Source of the DNA: Zizania palustris
Taxonomy: Eukaryota > Streptophyta > Magnoliopsida > Poales > Poaceae
Length of the DNA: 64,000 bases
Direction of reading: 5' to 3'
Assembly: GCA_019279435.1 (NCBI GenBank)
Contig: JAAALK010000288.1
Span: 76,976,255-77,040,254 of the forward strand
Position 1 is the stretch's first letter; every line of letters starts with the position of its first letter. This document shows positions 58,606 to 64,000 of the stretch, one piece after another. Under the pieces are notes generated by a model. That model made no database searches and was not told the DNA's origin. It saw nothing but the letters and a program-made list of their open reading frames with translations. A program made the translations under genes and the position numbers.

Positions 58606-61092
58606 CTATTTAGTGAGGGTAGAAGCTGCCTTGCCAGCCAACTTCGGTCTCCATTCCTGGTGTGTCCTGGCTACAGTTGTGGACTCGTCAGGTGGGCTAC
58701 TTTTGCATTCTTTGGCCTCTTTCCCTCTAAGGTAATCAGCATGAAGACATTGCAATCGCCTATTTTGGGACTTAGTCATCCCGGGAGGCGCCCATGAAGC
58801 TTGCAGCTTGGTTCCGGGCATCGCAAATTTGCTCCCAGAACCTTCGGCTGAACAGGGTGTACCTGGAATGGCCTTAGCTACCTGCGGGTTGAGCTCATGC
58901 TCCTGTTGAGGGTTCGACCTTTTTGGTAGGGGTGGCCGAGGGTGTTTGTCCTCAGCCCTTCTCCTATGCCTCTGGAGAAGCATCCCAAAAGTTACCTCCG
59001 GTTTTTTGCAGGATTTAGCCGAAGATGGCTTGTCTACATTTACTCCTACCTCAGGGTTCTTCGGTATGAGCATGCATGTGCGAGGCTTCCCAATGACGAC
59101 TGCCTTTTCTTTATATGACTCGGCCTGTTTGGGCCGAATCAGTACCTTCTTCCCGTCAAGATCAATGTTGTTTACAAGAAAGAGATCATGATCTAGCTTC
59201 ATTCTAGGGCTAGAATCTATCTTCAATCGTCCTTCATTTATGGCCGATTGAACTTGTCGACGAAAAACGTTGCATTCATTAGTAGAATAGGAAAGTGTAT
59301 CATGCCACTTACAGTATGCATGTTTCTTTAAGTCGTCGGTAGATGGAATGACGTGACCTTTGGGCAACGTAAGGAGCTTGCTTTTCAACAAAAAATCAAA
59401 TATTTTATCGCACTTGGTCACATCAAATGAGTACTTAACTTCATTTGGCCGACTCTTAGCAGGAGATGGCCGTAATTCGGAGCACGTGATTGTTTTAGAC
59501 CCACTTGGCTAGGTCCATTCGGCCACGTACATGTCAGTCGAATCTTCTTCTCCTGATGACTCTTCTTCGGAGTGCTCCACGATGTGTAGCTCGGTCTTAG
59601 GCTCACTAAAAACATTAATAGACCTTTTGCCCCTAGCTCGGCCATCTTGGTCTAGAGCCTGCTGTAAAACCTGACTAACCTCGAGGAAGTTTCGATTGGC
59701 TAACTTTTCCTTAATATCAGAACACAAACCGTTGAAAGCTAAGTCGACCAAATCCCTCTCAGAGATGTTTAAACTAAAACAGCGATTCCTAGTGTCCCGG
59801 AAGCGCTTAATATAGTCAGAGACACTCTCATTGGTCTTCTGGTTAACCGATGCCAAATGTGAGAGCCTAAGTTTGGATTCCCCAGTGTAAAAATAATCAT
59901 GGAATTTCTGTTCTAACTGGGCCCAAGTCTAGACGGAGTTCGGTGGTAGCGCCGAAAACCAAGTGAAAGCAGTGTCGGACAGTGATAAGGAAAATAATCT
60001 GAGCTTAAGCGCATTCGACCTACTTGCTTCACCACACTGTGCTAGAAATTGGCCTATATGCTCTAGGGTGGTCTTTCTACTCTCGCCATCAAACTTGGTG
60101 AACTCAGGAACCCTAAAGCCACGAGGATATGGGTTGGCATCGAAATGGTCTGGGTATGGCTTACGGTAAACCCTAATCCGATCCCGAGGCGTGTAACCAA
60201 TGCATTCCCTAACAAGCACATGAATTCGCTCGTCAATATCCTCTATGCTTCCGGCCTGCGCGCGTCTCTCATTCGGGGGTGTAACACGTGGTGGTATGTC
60301 AGGATGTCGGTCGTGCGTTCCCTCCTCTCAGGCCGGCTCATGATAAATGGGATGCTTAGGCCTACGCTGGTATGTGGGAGCAAGAGGTGCGGGCAGCGCA
60401 TGAAAGGGCAACGTGGGCGCAGGCAGTGTGTAATAAAGTGGGGCGGCCTGACCGGCCATAGGGCCGGTTTGACCGTAGGCATACTGGCTGGTTGGACCGG
60501 CCTGATAGCCACTCTGACCGTAGGTATATGGGTCAGCCGAACCGACTTGGTAGCTGGTTAGACCGACTGTCATCGGTGACGGTGCCTGGTACGTGCTGGT
60601 TTTGCTGACCCAAGGGCTGACCTGACCGACAGTGGTGTGCACAGCCTCAACCCCAGAAATTGGAGATGTATATGTAATGGCCTTTCTGGTGCTCCCGTCG
60701 GTTCTACTGTGTATGTGGTGCGTGGGGGGTAGGCTAGCAATCAGGGTGTAAGAAGCGGCCTTAGAAAAGCTGAATCTCCTAAACATCGCTTCCATTTTAG
60801 GCCCTAGTCGATTTTAAAATGTAGCACTAACGTCCTGATCCAATGTAGTGGCTATCTCCTGTCTAATCTCTAAGGGGGATAAAGACGGGAGGGATGGTGG
60901 TGGTACCTTGTTTCCGAAGGGGTCCTGGATGTCGATTGTGCGCTTGACGAAGCCTGTGCGAGTTTTTGTGTAGCGCCCGAGCATGAGGGTGTGGAATTCC
61001 TTCATCTTGTCTTTGATCTCGGCCCGATCCTCTTTGGGGATGTCCGCGAGAGTGGGTAGGATGATGTTGCAGTTGTCGATTTCCATGTTCAT
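58606..61092 (-). pseudogene. E5 gag relic
   Basis: Pieces in order down the minus strand: 61092-60814 (MNMEIDNCNIILPTLADIPKE), 60795-60328 (repeat-rich, Tyr/Gly/Gln), 60219-59929 (FRVPEFTKFDGES, Gag core), 59856-59509 (SVSDYIKRFRDTRNRCFSL), and 59421-58606 with the CKWHDTLSYSTNECNVFRRQ zinc-binding motif. The breaks at about 60814 (TAA), 60328 (TGA), 59929 (TAG) and 59509 (TAG) are single stops between collinear parts. The last part stops at 58606, shortly before the purine tract, with no protease or pol. Confidence 0.85.
60440..60620 (-). repeat. GGTCNGACC-type repeat cluster inside gag
   Basis: At least six GGTT/GGTC...GACCG words, spaced about 25-30 bp apart, code for repeated YGQ(S/T)GY/PQAGPTS-like peptides in the E5 Gag. 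The same word is common in the LTRs of this family. Confidence 0.75.
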
Positions 61093-61194
61093 GCCCCTAG
61101 GTCCATCGGCGACAGGGGTACTATTGTTGTAGTCATAGTAGTCGTGGCTGATGTAGCCGCAACCGATGTAGATGTGCTCGTCATGTCGATGTCA

Positions 61195-61211
61195 TCCCCA
61201 GCGGAGTCGCT
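61195..61211 (-). other. E5 primer binding site (tRNA-Arg type)
   Basis: Minus strand AGCGACTCCGCTGGGGA, complementary to a plant tRNA-Arg 3' end except near the terminal CCA. It lies about 8 bp inside the 5' LTR. This primer type is common in TAT-lineage elements. Confidence 0.65.
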
Positions 61212-61219
61212 AAAAAGTG

Positions 61220-62738
61220 TGTTGACACGAAAACGCGCCCCCACACTTGGGTCAGTTCGATGATCCAAAAGTGCATGGATACTTAGGGATAAACCTAAGT
61301 GTGATGTGGCACCAACATCGCGTTTCGACAAATCCTCAATGGTTGTAAGGGTAACAGAGTCGCCAGGTAATCAAACAAATATTAAGAAATAATGTTCGAT
61401 TAGCTAATGTGTGAGTTAAAAATAATAAAGCAAACCGGCCAACCTAAGGCCGATTTCTATCTGTAGCGAAGGGAGTCCGAAGCGTCCCGAAGGGGGCTTC
61501 GACCTGTTGATCAGTCGGACTACAGTAGGACTCCTGGTCAGATCGACGCCTATGATGGGTTCATCGAAGGTGGCTTCGGCGTTCGGTTGCGAAGTGGTCA
61601 CCGAAGGTGGCTTTGGCATTCTGGTGTGAAGCGGTCTATGAGTGGTCGGACTGACGGAGGGTACCCGATCAGACCAACAGTGAAGCTTTGGTCAAACTGG
61701 GGGCTTCGGCACTACGAAGTCCGGTGCGGAGCAGTCTACTTTGGAGGGTTCTCACCGAAGAGGGCTTCGGCGTGACGACGAAAGGTGCTCCGACGCGGAG
61801 TGGCTCACTGTGGAGAGGTTCTCGCTGAAGAGGGCTTCAGCGTGATGGCGAAGGTTGTCAAAGACCATGCCGACAACAACCTGACGGCCCCATGAAGCCC
61901 TGTCGGTCGGACCGACAGGCTCCGATCTGATCACCTACGGGCTCCAGCGACTTCGTAGATGAATAGCAATCACCCCGAAACTCCTTGGCGATGACTTTAA
62001 AGGTATTTCCCCTGCAAAACAGTAAAAGATCAAGTGCAATCCGGCCTAGAGGCTGAACTCCCTAGAATAGCACAAGAAAACCGATAAAATAATAAAAATC
62101 TGTTTCGTGGATTAAATGGGAGATTCACGAGCGAATCAACAAGGGTTACCATGATTTCGATGCGGTGGACGGAGGGCTTACGACGCAAACCCACAAAGAT
62201 GGACGTTACTGTGCTAATCCTAAGGCAAGGAAAGTAGATTGGGAGATAAAAGAACGATTCAAAGCGAGGGCTTTGCGTTGATATAAAAGCGGGGGGTCCT
62301 CTTGAATCGCCCTCACCCCTATATTTATAGGGGCTGGTCTCACCTAAATTGAGTAGGATTCGGCCATGTGGTTAAGATTGGGATAAGAGATCTCACCTAA
62401 TCTGAGTAGGATTCAGCGAGATGGTTAAGATTTGGATAAGAGATCAAAAACAGCTGAACCATACTAATCTGAATAGGACTCTACTGACCAGAGTGGGCCT
62501 CCTCAGGCCTCGCCGAAGCTAGTCTATCGAGCCGAAGCCCACAGGCTGTCGAAGGGCCCACTTGCAGAAGCCTGCCTGTGAAGCAGGGCTCCGAATGTGC
62601 TACCGAAGCCCAACGCAAGACGTGCCTTCGGCACTTTAGGGCTTCGGCCTGTGCCATAGATGGCATATTTTCGGCCCAAATTACCAAAATTGATATTTCG
62701 ACAATTTCGACCATTAATGCCAAATTCGAGTGTCAACA
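61220..62738 (-). repeat. E5 5' LTR
   Basis: TGTTGACACGAAAACG to CGAGTGTCAACA, 1,519 bp, collinear with 56846-58365. TATA box on the minus strand near 62318-62332. Confidence 0.9.
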
Positions 62739-63170
62739 ACACCCTTCACCTCCGAACTCTCACCGTTGAAGCCGTTGAGCATTAAATTGGTCTTCTTCAA
62801 GTCTTCGTCATCTTTGCTAAGCTTCTTCAAATGAGAGTACGTCATTAGTTTGACAGTAGCGCCTCCGTCAACAAGCATCCTGGATATCGGCTTCCCATCA
62901 ATGTGCCCCTTGACATAAAGAGGCTTCAAATGATGAGACGTATCCTCGGGCTTCTCGAATACAACATCTCGTGGGTCGAGGCTCAGCTAAGCAACCTCGG
63001 CCTCGTCTCACAGAAGTGCAAACTCGGTGGGGAGCATGACTATGTTGATATCCATCGGCTGAGGGGCATGTAGTCGTCGTCGAGCATGTCATCCTCGTCG
63101 TCTATCGGAGCGGGAGCCGGGTTGTTCGCCTCAACCGGCTTGGGCTTCCATACTTGCTTCATGACTAGCC
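62739..63170 (-). pseudogene. E3 protease N-terminal part (copy 1 of a tandem duplication)
   Basis: The minus strand reads an acidic linker (PAPIDDEDDMLDDDY), then HLKPLYVKGHIDGKPISRMLVDGGATVKLM with a retroviral-type protease active site (VDGGAT, normally VDxGAS/T). FNGESSEVKGV follows, and E5 begins there. In-frame stops interrupt the linker near 62990-63010. Confidence 0.8.
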
Positions 63171-63579
63171 GAGGGAAAATCTCCTCAAAGATGGCGTCTC
63201 ACTCACCCTCGGTCTTCTTCTCACGTATCTCCTATGATCATAGACGTCAAAGGCATCTCTTCTATGATTTGGACATGCCCAGAGTTGTGCCCAAGATGGT
63301 TGTGGTTTTGTGCAGCGCGCCACAAACGTACTTCTGGAATTTTTGGCCGAACGGGAATTGCTGGGTTGGCCTTGACATTTTGCGCTTGGCGGAATTTTTT
63401 TGAAGACCTTTGTCGGTCGGAACGGCCTTGCTGAGCTGGTTTGACTGGGCTATATCAGTTGGATCGGCCATGGTGGGCCGGTCGGACCGACCAGAGTAGG
63501 TCGGTCAGATCGGATAGGTGCCCACGGTCTGACCAGCCTTGGGGCGGCGGTCAAACCAAAGGTGGCTTCGGCCACTCCT
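63171..63579 (-). other. pre-protease linker and GGTCNGACC-rich junction between the duplicate copies
   Basis: Degenerate TAT pol-leader sequence (KANPAIPVRPKIPE-type reading near 63330-63390), then at 63400-63560 six or more GGTCNGACC dyads, ending at the join to copy 2. It reads like LTR-interior sequence but shows no LTR end on its low side. Confidence 0.5.
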
Positions 63580-63587
63580 TGTCAACA

Positions 63588-64000
63588 ACACCCTTCGCCT
63601 CCGAACTCTCACCGTTGAAGCCGTTGAGCATTAAATTGGTCTTCTTCAAGTCTTCGTAATCCTTGCTGAGCTTCTTCAAATGAGAGTACGTCATTAGTTT
63701 GACAGTAGCGCCTCCATCAACAAGCATCCTAGAGATTGGCTTCCCATCAATGTGCCCCTTGACATAAAGAGGCTTCAAATGATGAGACGTATCCTCGGGC
63801 TTCTCGAATACAACATCTCGTGGGCCGAGGCTCAGCTAAGCGACCTCGGCCTCATCTCACAGAAGTGCAAACTCGGTGGGGAGCATGACTATGTTGATAT
63901 CCATCGGCTGAGGGGCGTGTAGTCGTCGTCGAGCATGTCATCCTCGTCGTCTATCGGAGCGGGAGCCGGGTTGTTCGCCTCAACCGACTTGGGCTTCCAT
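63588..64000 (-). pseudogene. E3-type protease part, copy 2 (truncated by window edge)
   Basis: Same order as 62739-63151: acidic linker, then LKPLYVKGHIDGKPISRMLVDGGATVKLM and FNGESSEAKGV. It is followed on its low side not by the normal protease continuation but by TGTTGACA and unrelated sequence. Confidence 0.8.

Larger units (their letters stand above)
56846..62738 (-). mobile_element. E5: gag-only (non-autonomous) TAT-type element inserted in E3's protease
   Basis: Complete from LTR to LTR: 3' LTR 56846-58365, purine tract 58366-58382, gag 58606-61092, tRNA-Arg-type primer site 61195-61211, 5' LTR 61220-62738. It is flanked by ACGCC (56841-56845) and ACACC (62739-62743), a 5-bp duplication with one CG-to-CA change. 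The internal region is 2.85 kb and holds only gag; protease and pol are missing. Its LTRs (1,520 and 1,519 bp) are very similar. Confidence 0.88.
49678..64000 (-). mobile_element. E3: TAT-lineage Ty3/gypsy element, heavily interrupted, runs off the window
   Basis: Minus orientation: 3' LTR 49678-51038, purine tract 51039-51055, then going up integrase, a second (archaeal-type) RNase H, RNase H, RT, pre-RT region and protease. It inserted into the PMD ORF of E4, leaving CCAGT (49673-49677) as the likely left target copy. It was later hit by a solo LTR (54216-55544), a hAT MITE (55779-56214) and E5 (56846-62738). Gag and the 5' LTR lie beyond 64000. Confidence 0.85.
62731..64000. repeat. direct tandem duplication, 849-bp offset, about 97% identical
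   Basis: 62731-63151 and 63580-64000 align with about a dozen substitutions and run to the window's end. The shared part starts with TGTCAACA, which in copy 1 is the last 8 bp of the E5 LTR. Confidence 0.9.

Noticed and set aside
62739..64000. Direct repeats considered as a CRISPR-like or satellite array
   Set aside because: Only two long copies with protease coding content; no short repeat-spacer pattern. No CRISPR, rRNA or tRNA gene was seen anywhere in the window.

Overview
This window is a piece of a grass (Poaceae) nuclear chromosome. Two ordinary intron-containing plant genes sit at the left, and about 44 kb of nested transposable elements fill the right. The grass assignment rests on the TIC236/SSG4-type gene, the Tekay (RIRE3/RIRE8-like) and TAT-lineage Ty3/gypsy elements, the grass-type PIF/Harbinger, and several hAT-type MITEs. 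I cannot name the species from sequence alone.

1-18.2 kb (gene space). The 5' 982 codons of a minus-strand chloroplast inner-envelope TIC236/SSG4 (TamB-like) gene occupy 1-5626 in ten exons; the rest lies left of the window. From about 7.0 to 13.6 kb is a decayed PIF/Harbinger transposon, with a Myb/SANT-like ORF1 relic and a DDE transposase relic. Its transposase was split twice by LTR insertions: a 3.7-kb solo LTR (9051-12731) and a 0.5-kb solo LTR (12851-13346). A second minus-strand gene (14974-17791, three coding exons, 322 aa, Lys/Glu-rich, unknown function) carries a 581-bp hAT-type MITE in its first intron.

18.2-44.8 kb. After a 680-bp non-autonomous hAT element, short tandem repeats and a CACTA-like hairpin region comes an old plus-strand Tekay-type gypsy element, E1 (20201-44774, target duplication ACTAT). 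A younger minus-strand relative, E2 (29210-41481, target duplication AAGGG), sits inside E1's 3' LTR. E2 is nearly intact: two 3.3-kb LTRs, tRNA-iMet primer site, an extra 268-aa ORF0, Gag-protease, and RT-RNase H-integrase-chromodomain, broken only by one in-frame amber codon. E1 has the same plan but many stops, most at positions where E2 has glutamine.

44.9-64.0 kb. This is a second nest, of TAT-lineage gypsy elements on the minus strand. The oldest (E4) shows its 3' LTR (about 44900-46013) and an antisense plant-mobile-domain (PMD) ORF. That ORF is split by a 2.0-kb LTR-like insertion (46900-48904) and then by element E3 (49678 to beyond 64000). E3's protease-RT-RNase H-integrase region is itself interrupted by an antisense solo LTR, a 436-bp hAT MITE and a complete gag-only element E5 (56846-62738). 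The end of the window holds an 849-bp-offset tandem duplication of the protease region. The E3/E5 sequences, including coding parts, are full of a GGTCNGACC dyad.

The two host genes are unrelated in function. Most of the interest lies in the order of insertions, the C-to-T type decay, the extra retrotransposon ORFs, and insertions that can be placed exactly by their target-site duplications.
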